Shown: positions 1 through 10,461 of the stretch, piece by piece
Numbering within the stretch: position 1 is the stretch's first letter
Layout of the letters: the number at the start of each line of letters is the position of its first letter
Assembly (NCBI RefSeq): GCF_010119615.1
Contig: NZ_QOVG01000009.1
Span: forward strand, 70,001 to 134,000
Reading direction: 5' to 3'
Origin: Pseudoxanthomonas gei
Lineage (GTDB): Bacteria > Pseudomonadota > Gammaproteobacteria > Xanthomonadales > Xanthomonadaceae
DNA: 64,000 bases
The notes under the pieces: generated by a model
Told to the model about the DNA's origin: nothing
What the model saw: the letters and a program-made list of their open reading frames with translations, nothing else
The model's database searches: none
Position numbers and translations under genes: made by a program

Positions 1-2300
<2,300 letters not shown>

Positions 2301-2430
2301 ATAACCTCAAGTTGCTTTAGCCTCGACACACGTCGAATTGAAAACCAAATAGCAAACTACTTCCCAAGACCAAACGTGAGACAGGCGCCACTCCTATTTT
2401 TTTATAGGTATGAGCGACGCTCCAACCGTC

Positions 2431-2548
2431 TCCCTGGTGAAATTAGCGCTGTGGAACCACCCGATCCCATCCCGAACTCGGAAGTGAAACGCAGCTGCGC
2501 CGATGGTAGTGTGGCTTAAGCCATGCAAGAGTAGGTCATCGCCAGGGT
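2431..2548 (+). rRNA. rrf: 5S ribosomal RNA, copy 1
   Basis: A 118-base 5S gene with the core GGAACCACCCGATCCCATCC and CGAACTCGGAAGTGAAACGC. Helix I is formed by CCCTGGTG at the 5' end and CGCCAGGG at the 3' end. It lies 130 bases after the 23S end and is followed within 10 bases by an intrinsic terminator. A second near-identical copy lies 226 bases downstream. Confidence 0.96.
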
Positions 2549-2556
2549 CTTACCCC

Positions 2557-2587
2557 AAAACGCCATCCCGAAAGGGATGGCGTTTTT
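2557..2587 (+). terminator. Rho-independent terminator after 5S copy 1
   Basis: Stem AAAACGCCATCCC, loop GAAA, then the complementary arm running into a T tract. It directly follows 5S copy 1. A strong terminator here would limit read-through into copy 2, unless rRNA antitermination lets polymerase pass. Confidence 0.93.
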
Positions 2588-2656
2588 CTATTCAAAACCT
2601 TCATGAGAGACCGGCGCTACTCCCGTGTTATGGGTATGAGCGACGCTCCAACAGTT

Positions 2657-2774
2657 TCCCTGATGAAATTAGCGCTGTGGAACCACCCGATCCCATCCCG
2701 AACTCGGAAGTGAAACGCGGCTGCGCCGATGGTAGTGTGGCTTAAGCCATGCAAGAGTAGGTCATCGTCAGGGT
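2657..2774 (+). rRNA. rrf: 5S ribosomal RNA, copy 2
   Basis: Same length and nearly the same sequence as copy 1. Helix I carries a paired change: CCCTGATG at the 5' end (G to A) and CGTCAGGG at the 3' end (C to T). This keeps the base pair and suggests that both copies are functional. One further internal difference is CGCGGCTGCG against CGCAGCTGCG. It has its own terminator downstream. Confidence 0.95.
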
Positions 2775-2783
2775 CTTATACCG

Positions 2784-2813
2784 AAACGCCATCCCCGAAA
2801 GGGTGGCGTTTTT
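2784..2813 (+). terminator. Rho-independent terminator after 5S copy 2
   Basis: Stem AAACGCCA...TGGCGTTT around a CCCC-GAAA-GGG core, followed by TTTCTTT. It is a diverged duplicate of the terminator after copy 1 and ends the rrn operon. Confidence 0.9.
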
Positions 2814-3531
2814 CTTTGCGTGAAATTGTGTGCCGATGCCTGGATGGGGAAGTGCACGTCGACTTGTTGCCTAGAGCACAAGGCGAATGCCTCAGTTTGC
2901 AGCGTAAGCACTGCCGATACGGATCCGGCTTCGTTGGCCAGGGGTGCCGCATGAGCCGCAAGCCTTTACTACAGCCGTTGCGCCCATCCGCTGCGTCGCC
3001 GACGATCGCGTTTCGCACGCGGTTAGCCCTCGGCAACTCCAGATTTCCTGGCTGTTTATAGAATAGGCATGGACAAGTAAGTTTGCCTCTGCGGGACAAC
3101 TAATAGCCGGCCGATTCAAGCCGTTGGCGACTTTGCGATAACAGCGCGAGCAACATCAGGATTTTCGTAGCAACCGCGGGCGACAGCTGATGAGTCGAAG
3201 CTGTAGCTGAATTTATCCAGCGTCATTAAGCAGAATCCGATTGTTCGGTGGACCACGGGCCATGGAATTGGCCGAACTATATTCGACGCCATGATCGGGT
3301 TGCGACCCGCAAGATGTGCTGTGGCGATTGCCGGGCTTGGAATGCTCCCGATAGAGGTGGGACGCGGCCTGCGCCGGTCTGAAAATTGGCAGTGACGGAG
3401 GCCGATCCATAGGCAGGCCACACAAGATCCCCTTTGGCGCGCCGCCAGAAAATTCATGTAATTCAGTAGGATGCGTAGATCAGGTATTGATTTGCTGTTC
3501 CAGCAGCGAAACAATGGAACTACTTTGTTGG
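2814..3531. other. Intergenic, no recognisable gene
   Basis: About 720 bases between the rrn terminator and the rpoH control region. The base composition is less GC-biased than in the genes around it. The open frames present (the longest about 130 codons on the minus strand) have no recognisable domain, no convincing ribosome binding site and unlikely composition. I see no RNA gene or repeat here. Confidence 0.6.
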
Positions 3532-3558
3532 TTAGCAGTCTTACCTAGCGACTGCTAA
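3532..3558 (+). promoter_or_regulatory. CIRCE-like palindrome (HrcA operator candidate) at rpoH
   Basis: TTAGCAGTC, nine bases, then GACTGCTAA: a perfect inverted repeat with the arm length and N9 spacing of CIRCE. The CIRCE consensus is TTAGCACTC-N9-GAGTGCTAA. The only difference from consensus is one position swapped symmetrically in both arms. It ends 9 bases before the rpoH ATG. TAAAAT at 3556-3561 could serve as a -10 box overlapping the palindrome. That HrcA binds here is inference. Confidence 0.6.
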
Positions 3559-3567
3559 AATGAGCCC

Positions 3568-4446
3568 ATGAACATGAATCCTGCAACCACCGCCATGGTG
3601 GCTAACAACTTGCCCATTCCCAATGCACTCGGCTCGCTCGATGCCTATATTGGCGCGGTGCATCAGATCCCGGTGCTGACGGTTGATGAAGAGCAGAGCC
3701 TGGCTCGCCGGTTCCGCGATGCCGAGGATCTCGACGCCGCGCGTGAGCTGGTTCATTCGCACCTGCGTTTCGTGGTGCACGTCGCCCGAGGCTATAACGG
3801 CTACGGGCTGCAGTTGGGCGACCTGATCCAGGAAGGCAATATTGGCCTGATGAAAGCAGTCAAGCGCTTCGACCCGGAGATGGGAGTGCGCCTGGTGAGT
3901 TTCGCCGTGCACTGGATTCGTGCCGAGATGCATGAATTCATCCTCAAGAACTGGCGCATCGTAAAAGTCGCGACGACCAAGGCGCAACGCAAGTTGTTCT
4001 TCAACCTGCGCAAGTCGAAAACGCGATTGGGCTGGATGAATGATGCGGAAGTCACTGCGGTGGCGGCTGATCTGAAGGTGTCGAAACGCGAAGTCCTGGA
4101 GATGGAATCGCGTCTTTCCGGCCGTGACATCGGCTTCGATGCGCCTTCCGATGACGATGACGATCATTCGCCGCCAGCGCCCGGCGCCTACCTGATGACC
4201 CAGGATGAGGACCCGTCACAGGCGTATGAGCGTGCTGATACCGACGGCAACAAACTGGAGTTGTTGCGCGAAGGAATGGCCGGCCTGGACGAGCGTTCGC
4301 GTGACATCATCATGCGTCGCTGGTTGGATGATGACAGCAAGATCACGCTCCAGGAATTGGCCGATGAGTACGGTGTGTCCGCCGAACGCATTCGTCAGAT
4401 CGAGGCCAACGCCCTGAAAAAAATGAAGGCGCTGTTTGCGGCCTGA
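3568..4446 (+). CDS. rpoH: RNA polymerase sigma-32 factor (heat shock)
   Basis: This 292-residue sigma-70-family factor (E. coli RpoH has 284) directs RNA polymerase to heat-shock promoters. Region 2 lies at about residues 55-135, with [12 protein letters not shown] and [13 protein letters not shown]. The RpoH box [10 protein letters not shown] at 140-149 is diagnostic for sigma-32 and separates it from RpoD and RpoS. Region 4, with the helix-turn-helix [17 protein letters not shown], lies near the C-terminus. The ATG at 3568 gives the usual N-terminus, though the ribosome binding site is weak. A three-codon frame (3560-3571) overlaps the start. Control is probably through the CIRCE-like palindrome just upstream. 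A strong terminator follows, so the gene is monocistronic. Confidence 0.97.
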   Translation: MNMNPATTAMVANNLPIPNALGSLDAYIGAVHQIPVLTVDEEQSLARRFRDAEDLDAARELVHSHLRFVVHVARGYNGYGLQLGDLIQEGNIGLMKAVKRFDPEMGVRLVSFAVHWIRAEMHEFILKNWRIVKVATTKAQRKLFFNLRKSKTRLGWMNDAEVTAVAADLKVSKREVLEMESRLSGRDIGFDAPSDDDDDHSPPAPGAYLMTQDEDPSQAYERADTDGNKLELLREGMAGLDERSRDIIMRRWLDDDSKITLQELADEYGVSAERIRQIEANALKKMKALFAA

Positions 4447-4472
4447 GCATTTTCCAGATTCTTGGAAAGGAC

Positions 4473-4500
4473 AAAAAAGCCCGGGAAACCGGGCTTTTTC
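4473..4500 (+). terminator. Rho-independent terminator of rpoH
   Basis: A-rich lead, then GCCCGG, loop GAAA, CCGGGC and a T tract, 27 bases after the rpoH stop codon. Confidence 0.95.
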
Positions 4501-4945
4501 TTGGATGAAGGTGTCTGAATATTTGCGAGCCAGGTCTGGATAGAAGGATGCCGTAGGACGGCATCCCTGGGTTCCAGACCATCTTGAAATCCATGTTGCG
4601 TTGCTCTTTCCGAAGAGACACCGACCTCATTCAACACCGAAGTGCGCAGGTGCGGATTCAAAGTCAGGGTCGTCAATGGATGCGTGCGGAGCATCCTGCC
4701 GCGCCAGTTTTTCTGGTGTGTGGTTCACCGCCATGCGTGCGTGCGAACGGCCAGCAGAGCAGTCACGACGCGAGCAGAATGATGTTCCGCGACATCGTTA
4801 CGCTCACGTGCTCGCGAGATAAGGGATCCGCAACGACTTGATGATGAAACGAGTGCAAGGCCCACGGCGAACGAGGGATTTTGCGCTTTTTCTTGCGGTT
4901 CCGCTGCGCTGCTATTGCACGCCGACCGCGTGAAAAAGTCGGACG
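4501..4945. other. Intergenic, no recognisable gene
   Basis: 445 bases between the rpoH terminator and the convergent end of ndh. Apart from the nested hairpin at 4533-4580 I see nothing identifiable. The short open frames lack domain signatures and ribosome binding sites. Confidence 0.6.
4533..4580. repeat. Nested perfect hairpin (REP-like)
   Basis: Outer arms GGTCTGGA (4533-4540) and TCCAGACC (4573-4580) enclose inner arms GGATGCCGT and ACGGCATCC with an AGG loop. Both stems are perfect. The layout is that of a repetitive extragenic palindrome, not a terminator, since there is no T tract. Only one copy was noticed in the window. Confidence 0.5.
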
Positions 4946-6226
4946 CTACGGCTGGCGGTCCTGACGCACTTGGCCAGCCTCGTCACTGCCCAGGATGATG
5001 CGGGCGCCGCGCTGGTAGCTCCAATACGCCCAGGTCCAGTTGAGCAGGACGATCAGGCGGTTGCGGAAACCGATCAGGAAGAACACATGCGCGGCCAGCC
5101 AGAACCACCACGCCAGCACGCCGGACAATTTCAGTCTGCCGAAATGCACGATGGCCGCCATTCGGCCGATGGTCGCAAGGTTGCCGTAGTCCTTGTAGGC
5201 GAATGCGGGCGCCGGCCTGTCCTGCAATCTGGCATGTATCGCATTGGCCACATGGCGGCCCATCTGCTTGGCGGCCGGTGCAACACCCGGGACGGGTTTG
5301 CCGTCTTGTTGTACCGAAGCCAGGTCGCCGGCGATGAAGATATTCGGATAGCCGGGCGCGCTGAGGTCCGGATTCACAAGAACGCGGCCCGCTCGATCAA
5401 GCGGAACCCCGAGCGATCTAGCCAGTGGCGATGCCGCTACGCCGGCGGCCCACACTACGGTACGCGCCGCGATGAACTCATCGCCTAATTGATACCCGCA
5501 CTCATTGATGTCGGTAACGGCTTTGCCGGTCGAGACCTCCACGCCGAGCTTTCGTAGTTGCCGGCACGCTTTTGCCGACAGGTCCTCGGGAAAAGACGAC
5601 AGCACGCGTGGCCCGGCTTCTATGAGTCGCACCCGCGCGTCGGATGGATTGATGTTGCGGAACTCATTGACCAGGGTATGACGCGCGATCTCCGCCAGTG
5701 TGCCGGCCAGCTCCACCCCCGTGGGCCCGCCGCCGACGATGGCGAAGCTGAGCCAGGCGGCGCGCTTGGCGGGATCTGCTTCTGCTTCTGCACGCTCGAA
5801 GGCGAGTAGCAGATGGCGGCGCAGGTGCAAGGCATCATCCAGGGTCTTCAATCCCGGAGCATGCGCTGCCCACTGGTCGTGGCCGAAATAGGCGTGGGTG
5901 GCACCGCTGGCCAGCAACAGATAGTCGAAGTCCAGTCTGGTTCCATCATCCAGCACGATGCCCTTGCCGGCCGCATCGATGTCGGCCACTTCAGCAAGCC
6001 TGATTTCCACGTTTCGTTGCTTGCGCAGGATATGCCGCAACGGCGCGGCGATATCCGGGGAAGACAGCCCGGCGGTGGCCACCTGATAAAGAAGCGGCTG
6101 GAACAGATGATGATTGCAGCGATCTATCAGGGTAATGCGGACCGCAGCAGCGTCCAGCGCGCGTGTTGCCCACAATCCACCGAAACCACCGCCGACGATG
6201 ACGACATGCGGAACGATTGCGCTCAT
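4946..6226 (-). CDS. ndh: NADH dehydrogenase, type II (NDH-2)
   Basis: This 426-residue flavoprotein passes electrons from NADH to quinone without pumping protons, at the inner face of the membrane. The FAD Rossmann motif GGGFGG is at about 12-17 and the NADH-binding motif VGGGPTGVELAG at about 164-175. The second FAD signature (NIFIAGDLA) lies near 300. The C-terminal 50 residues are aromatic and hydrophobic (WWFWLAAHVFFLIG), the usual membrane-anchor segment. The start at 6226 is chosen over an upstream in-frame ATG because AAGGAG precedes it and the protein then opens directly with the FAD strand. Its ATG overlaps the stop of the permease gene (ATGA), so the two are translationally coupled. 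Confidence 0.93.
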   Translation of the reverse strand: MSAIVPHVVIVGGGFGGLWATRALDAAAVRITLIDRCNHHLFQPLLYQVATAGLSSPDIAAPLRHILRKQRNVEIRLAEVADIDAAGKGIVLDDGTRLDFDYLLLASGATHAYFGHDQWAAHAPGLKTLDDALHLRRHLLLAFERAEAEADPAKRAAWLSFAIVGGGPTGVELAGTLAEIARHTLVNEFRNINPSDARVRLIEAGPRVLSSFPEDLSAKACRQLRKLGVEVSTGKAVTDINECGYQLGDEFIAARTVVWAAGVAASPLARSLGVPLDRAGRVLVNPDLSAPGYPNIFIAGDLASVQQDGKPVPGVAPAAKQMGRHVANAIHARLQDRPAPAFAYKDYGNLATIGRMAAIVHFGRLKLSGVLAWWFWLAAHVFFLIGFRNRLIVLLNWTWAYWSYQRGARIILGSDEAGQVRQDRQP

Positions 6227-7539
6227 ATAGGTGGCTCCTTGTCGTCGAGGTCGATGCGGGAATGGTGCCTGGTGTCGCGCATGAAGACATAGACCAGCAA
6301 CGAGCATCCGATGCAGCCGGCAACGTACCAGTAATAGTGGGATTCATGGCCCGCGTTCTTGAGCCATAAGGCAATGTATTCGGCAGTGCCGCCGAACAGC
6401 GATACCGTCAGGGCATAAGGCAAGCCCACGCCCAGCGCGCGGATATGGGCTGGGAAGAGTTCGGCCTTCACCACGGCGTTGATGGCGGTATAGCCGCTGA
6501 CGATCACCAGTCCCGACATGACCCAGCCGAAAGCCGCCAATGGCGTCTGCGCGCCCGCCATGCCGTGCATGATCGGAATGGTCAGGGCGGTACCCAGCAC
6601 GCCGAATGCGATCAGCACGGGCCGCCGTCCGGTGCGGTCCGACAACGCTCCCACCAGCGGCTGCAGCAGCATGAAAACCAGCAGGGAAACAGCGGAAATC
6701 AGCGTCGCGTCGGCTTTGCTGAAGCCTGCAGTGTTGGCCAGGAACTTCTGCGCGTAGGTGGTGTAGGTGTAGAACGCCAGCGTGCCGCCCATGGTCAGGC
6801 CGACGACGGTCGCCACTTCGCGTGGATGCTGCAGCAGCACCCGCAGGCTGCTGCGTTGCCCCGCCTTCGGCTGCTGGCTGACGCGGGCAAAGGACTCGGT
6901 TTCCTGCATGCTGCGCCGCAGATAGAGCGCAGTTACCGCGCAGGCCGCGCCGATCACGAACGGAATGCGCCAGCCCCAGTCATGCAGTTCCTGTTCGCTG
7001 AGCAGGAAACGCTGCAGCACGATCAACACCGCAAGCGCCAGCAACTGGCCCATCACTAGCGTCACGTACTGGAAGCTGGACCAGAACCCGCGGTGCTGCG
7101 ACTGCGCCATTTCGCTGAGGTAGGTGGCCGAGGTGCCGTACTCGCCGCCCACGCTGAGTCCCTGCAGCAGGCGTGCGATCAGCAGCAACACGGGGGCCGC
7201 GTAGCCGATGCGATCGAATCCCGGAGTCAGCGCGATCATCAGCGAGCCCGCGCACATCAACAGCACCGAGGCCATCAATGCCGCCTTGCGTCCCTTGCGG
7301 TCTGCATACAGGCCCATCAGCCAGCCGCCGACTGGCCGCATCAGGAAGCCCACCGCGAAGACCGCAGCGGTATTCATCAATTGCGCGGTGCTGTCGCCCT
7401 CGGGGAAAAATGCATGCGCGAAATACAGCGAGAAGGCGGAGTACACATACCAGTCGTACCACTCCACCAGGTTGCCGACCGATCCACTGAAGATGCTACG
7501 CAGGCGCTGGCGGGGAGTAATGGAATCGGCGCTGCGCAT
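6223..7539 (-). CDS. kgtP: MFS metabolite:proton symporter, alpha-ketoglutarate permease-like
   Basis: A 438-residue, twelve-helix major facilitator of the metabolite:H+ symporter family. The N-terminal third closely follows E. coli KgtP: NLVEWYDWYVYSAFSLYFAH, MRPVGGW, and RLLQGLSVGGEYGTSATYLS. The loop between helices 2 and 3 has the MFS signature (ADRKGRK). By family the likely substrate is 2-oxoglutarate or a related dicarboxylate. Substrate specificity cannot be read from sequence alone. It is the first gene of a two-gene unit with ndh (ATGA overlap), which would link uptake of a TCA intermediate with NADH oxidation. Confidence 0.88.
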   Translation of the reverse strand: MRSADSITPRQRLRSIFSGSVGNLVEWYDWYVYSAFSLYFAHAFFPEGDSTAQLMNTAAVFAVGFLMRPVGGWLMGLYADRKGRKAALMASVLLMCAGSLMIALTPGFDRIGYAAPVLLLIARLLQGLSVGGEYGTSATYLSEMAQSQHRGFWSSFQYVTLVMGQLLALAVLIVLQRFLLSEQELHDWGWRIPFVIGAACAVTALYLRRSMQETESFARVSQQPKAGQRSSLRVLLQHPREVATVVGLTMGGTLAFYTYTTYAQKFLANTAGFSKADATLISAVSLLVFMLLQPLVGALSDRTGRRPVLIAFGVLGTALTIPIMHGMAGAQTPLAAFGWVMSGLVIVSGYTAINAVVKAELFPAHIRALGVGLPYALTVSLFGGTAEYIALWLKNAGHESHYYWYVAGCIGCSLLVYVFMRDTRHHSRIDLDDKEPPI

Positions 7540-7775
7540 CCGGCGGTTGATTCTGTGCAGATGAGGGTTAGGTTAACCCAGTTGCGGCAGGCCGCTGCGG
7601 CAAGGCAGGCCCGGGACGGCATCTGAGTGCAAGGCAATGGAAGGTTGAATGATTCGGCGAAAAGCACGAGTGCGCGTTCGGCACCAACCAGTGCATCCAG
7701 CCGTGGTTGCCTCTCAAGCAGCCGGATGGGAGCGAGCCAAACCGTTGGCAGCAGACGCTGACTGTGGCGAGTCGG

Positions 7776-10004
7776 TCAATACAGGTCCAGCGGATCCACA
7801 TCCAGGGACCAGCGAACCTTGCGGGCGTCTGGTAGTGCGTAGATCAGTGGCAGCGCTGCATCCAGTAGCGCGTGCAGGTCGCGGCGGCTCGACGAAGACA
7901 GCAGCAGCTGCATGCGGTGCATGCCGGCGCGACGCGACATGGGGGCAGGCAAGGGGCCCTGTATTTCGGGTGTGGCGCGTGCTTCCGCACGGGCCTCGCC
8001 ACGGCTTTCGGCGGGTGCCAGCAAGGCTTTGGCGGCCTGAAGGAACCCGGTCGCCACCTCCATATGGCCTGCCTCGGCCCGCAGCAAAGCCAGGTGCGCG
8101 AAGGGGGGGAAGCCCGCGGCCTGGCGCTGTGCCAGCTCGGCTTCCGCGAAGGCGTGATAGCCGCCGTTGATCAGCGTGTGCAGCAATGGGTGCTCGGGAT
8201 GGTGCGTCTGCAACCAGACCTCGCCAGGTTTGTGGGCGCGACCGGCGCGGCCTGAAACCTGGATCAGTTGCTGGGCGAGTTTCTCACCCGCGCGGAAATC
8301 GGAAGAGAACAGGCCTTCGTCCACACCCACCACCACCACCAGGGTAAGGTGCGGCAGGTCGTGGCCCTTGGCCAGGATCTGCGTGCCGACGAGGATGCCG
8401 GGACCCTCGCCCAGCTGCTGCAGATGGCCGGCCAGGGCATCGCGTTTTTGGGTGGTGCTGCGGTCGATGCGCAACACGGGCACGTCGCTGAATTTTTCCA
8501 GCAGCATTTCTTCGATGCGTTCGGTGCCTATGCCCTGCGGCTGCAGGGCCAGGCCACCGCAATCCGGGCAGGCCGGAGGCACGCCCTGGCGCGCTCCGCA
8601 ATGGTGGCATTGCAGGCGACGACCGGCGCCGTGCACGGTCATCGGCGAGCTCCTGGCAGGCGTGCCGCAACGCCGGCACTGCGCGCTCCAGCCGCAGTCG
8701 TGGCACATCAGCACCGGTGCGTAGCCGCGCCGGTTCTTGAACACCAGCACCTGCCCGCCAGCCACAAGCGCACCGCCGATCGCGGCAAGCGTGTCGCGCG
8801 ACAGGCCTGCTTCCAGTGGACGCTTGCGCAGATCCTGCACTCGAACCGAAGGAGGTTGGGCTTCGCCGGCACGATGATTCAGGCGCAGGTGTCGATAGCG
8901 ACCACCCATGGCGTTGTGCAGCGATTCCAGCGAGGGCGTGGCGCTGCCCAGGATCACCGGCACGTCCAGGGCCTTGCCGCGGACCAGGGCGAAGTCGCGT
9001 GCGTGGTAGCGCATGCCGTCCTGCTGCTTGTAGCTGCCGTCATGTTCCTCGTCGACGATGATCAAGCCCGCTTCGGGCAGCGGAGTGAACACCGCCGAGC
9101 GTGTGCCGACCGCCACCCTGGCCTCGCCGCGAGCGAAGGCTGCCCAGCCGCGCGCGCGTTCGCCATCATTCAAACCGGAGTGCAGCGCCAGTACCGGCAC
9201 ACCGAGCCGCTGTCTGAAACGCGCCAGTGTCTGCGGGGTCAGCCCGATTTCCGGCACCAGCACCAGCGCCTGCCTGCCGCGGCGCAGGCAGTCGGCGATG
9301 GCATGCAGGTAAACCTCGGTCTTGCCGCTACCGGTCACGCCGTCGAGCAGGATCGGGGCGAATCCGCGCGCCTCCAGGATCGTTGCCACCGCCGCCTCCT
9401 GCTGCGGATTCAGTGCAGGTCCGGGCTGCGGGTCGGGGGCCAGCGTCGATGAGGCAACGGCGACGCGCTCCGCAAGCTCACGCTTTGCCAGTGCGCGGGC
9501 CGCGGTGCGCCAGTCCTGCATCAGCAAGGCCAGGGCGTCTTCGTCCCGCGGTGAAGCCAGCAGCAGCGAGGCCAGGCGCTGCGGACGCGACCCCGTCCGC
9601 AGCCTTGGCGCCTCGTCCATGCCCTGTGCGGTCAGCCGCCATGCCCAGGCGTGGGTATCGGGCAGCGGGTCCCCCTGGCGCAGGGTGACGGGCAGGGCGG
9701 TGGCCAATACCTCCCCCAGCGGCGTGTGGGTATAGCGCGCCAGCCAGCGCAATGAGTCCAGCAGCTCACCCTGCAACAGGGCCGTAGTGTCCAGCACGGC
9801 CACGGCGTGGCGCAGTTCCGGCGCATCGGCGGACGGAATGCCGGTGGCTACCACCAGCCCGGTCAGCTCGCGCGAGCCGAACGGAACCCGCACGCGTTTG
9901 CCCACGTCGCTTGGCGTCACGACATGGCCGACGGGGGGCAGGTAGTCGAAATGGCGCGGCAGGGGCACCGGCAACGCGACCTGGAACAGGGAATCGGATG
10001 GCAT
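7776..10004 (-). CDS. priA: Primosomal protein N' (replication restart helicase PriA)
   Basis: This 742-residue superfamily 2 helicase recognises stalled forks and reloads the replicative helicase. Walker A GVTGSGKT is at 222-229 and the DEEH box at 318-321. Eight cysteines in four CxxC pairs (434/437, 443/446, 466/469, 479/482) form the two zinc sites typical of PriA. The N-terminal 3'-OH-binding domain is present. The segment between the second and third cysteine pairs (RSSPMTVHGAGRR) departs somewhat from the usual ..LTLH.. form. The upstream intergenic region carries two inverted DnaA boxes, possibly relevant to its control. No partner gene overlaps it. Confidence 0.97.
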   Translation of the reverse strand: MPSDSLFQVALPVPLPRHFDYLPPVGHVVTPSDVGKRVRVPFGSRELTGLVVATGIPSADAPELRHAVAVLDTTALLQGELLDSLRWLARYTHTPLGEVLATALPVTLRQGDPLPDTHAWAWRLTAQGMDEAPRLRTGSRPQRLASLLLASPRDEDALALLMQDWRTAARALAKRELAERVAVASSTLAPDPQPGPALNPQQEAAVATILEARGFAPILLDGVTGSGKTEVYLHAIADCLRRGRQALVLVPEIGLTPQTLARFRQRLGVPVLALHSGLNDGERARGWAAFARGEARVAVGTRSAVFTPLPEAGLIIVDEEHDGSYKQQDGMRYHARDFALVRGKALDVPVILGSATPSLESLHNAMGGRYRHLRLNHRAGEAQPPSVRVQDLRKRPLEAGLSRDTLAAIGGALVAGGQVLVFKNRRGYAPVLMCHDCGWSAQCRRCGTPARSSPMTVHGAGRRLQCHHCGARQGVPPACPDCGGLALQPQGIGTERIEEMLLEKFSDVPVLRIDRSTTQKRDALAGHLQQLGEGPGILVGTQILAKGHDLPHLTLVVVVGVDEGLFSSDFRAGEKLAQQLIQVSGRAGRAHKPGEVWLQTHHPEHPLLHTLINGGYHAFAEAELAQRQAAGFPPFAHLALLRAEAGHMEVATGFLQAAKALLAPAESRGEARAEARATPEIQGPLPAPMSRRAGMHRMQLLLSSSSRRDLHALLDAALPLIYALPDARKVRWSLDVDPLDLY

Positions 10005-10121
10005 TGACGCCAGTTTACCGATCGCGGCTCAGGCCCCGCAGCGCGGCCTCAGTTGCGTGTCATTGTTGTGTGAAGATTCACGAAAAGCACGCAAGTGACC
10101 GCCGTGGTTGGAGATTCTGCT

Positions 10122-10144
10122 TTATCCACACGGTCTGTGGATAA
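10122..10144. promoter_or_regulatory. Inverted pair of perfect DnaA boxes upstream of priA
   Basis: TTATCCACA at 10122-10130 and TGTGGATAA at 10136-10144 are two consensus DnaA boxes facing each other across 5 bases. A looser match (TGTGCACAA) lies near 10326. They sit 118 bases before the priA start, in the 457-base divergent region between priA and the gene at 10462. The rest of that region (10005-10461) shows no gene. The boxes also form a hairpin, but there is no T tract, so a terminator is less likely. Confidence 0.6.
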
Positions 10145-10461
10145 AACTGTGCATGAAAGCATTGCTCCACGCTCTTCACGGCCTGCTGCAAGGTCCTGCG
10201 TGAAGTTGGCTAAAAAAGCGCCAAGCTTGTAATGTCGATTGCAATCAATAACTTACCCGTGAAACAGGAATGTCATCAAGGAGCAGCGACCGGTCCGGGC
10301 CAGGCCCATGACATTCCGATGACGGCTGTGCACAACATTTCCAGGCTGAAACCCTTGTGGTGCTTGGGAGAGCGGATTTCACGGAGCTGTCAAGCAATTT
10401 TTGCGACCCGTGCACGCCTGGCCCGAAGCTATGATGCGGCGACGTTCCCGCCGATTCCCCG

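Larger units (their letters stand above)
2378..2813 (+). repeat. Tandem duplication of 5S gene with leader and terminator
   Basis: Two units of about 210-215 bases, offset by 226 bases. Each has a GAGA.CGGCGC-like leader, a small hairpin, the shared TATGAGCGACGCTCCAAC leader, the 5S gene and a terminator with a GAAA loop. The leader hairpins differ in sequence (CCTAT/ATAGG in unit 1, a CCC/GGG version in unit 2) but keep pairing. This indicates an old duplication under structural selection. Confidence 0.85.

Noticed and set aside
2503-2745. Small protein frames across the 5S genes and spacer
   Set aside because: They consist of 5S rRNA sequence read as protein; the repeated peptides reflect the duplicated rRNA.
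3116-3514. A 132-codon minus-strand frame upstream of rpoH
   Set aside because: No domain, no ribosome binding site, and composition unlike neighbouring genes; treated as intergenic.
10122-10144. Chromosomal origin of replication at the DnaA boxes
   Set aside because: Only one pair of perfect boxes, no AT-rich unwinding region, and no dnaA, dnaN or gyrB nearby. A regulatory or titration site is more likely.
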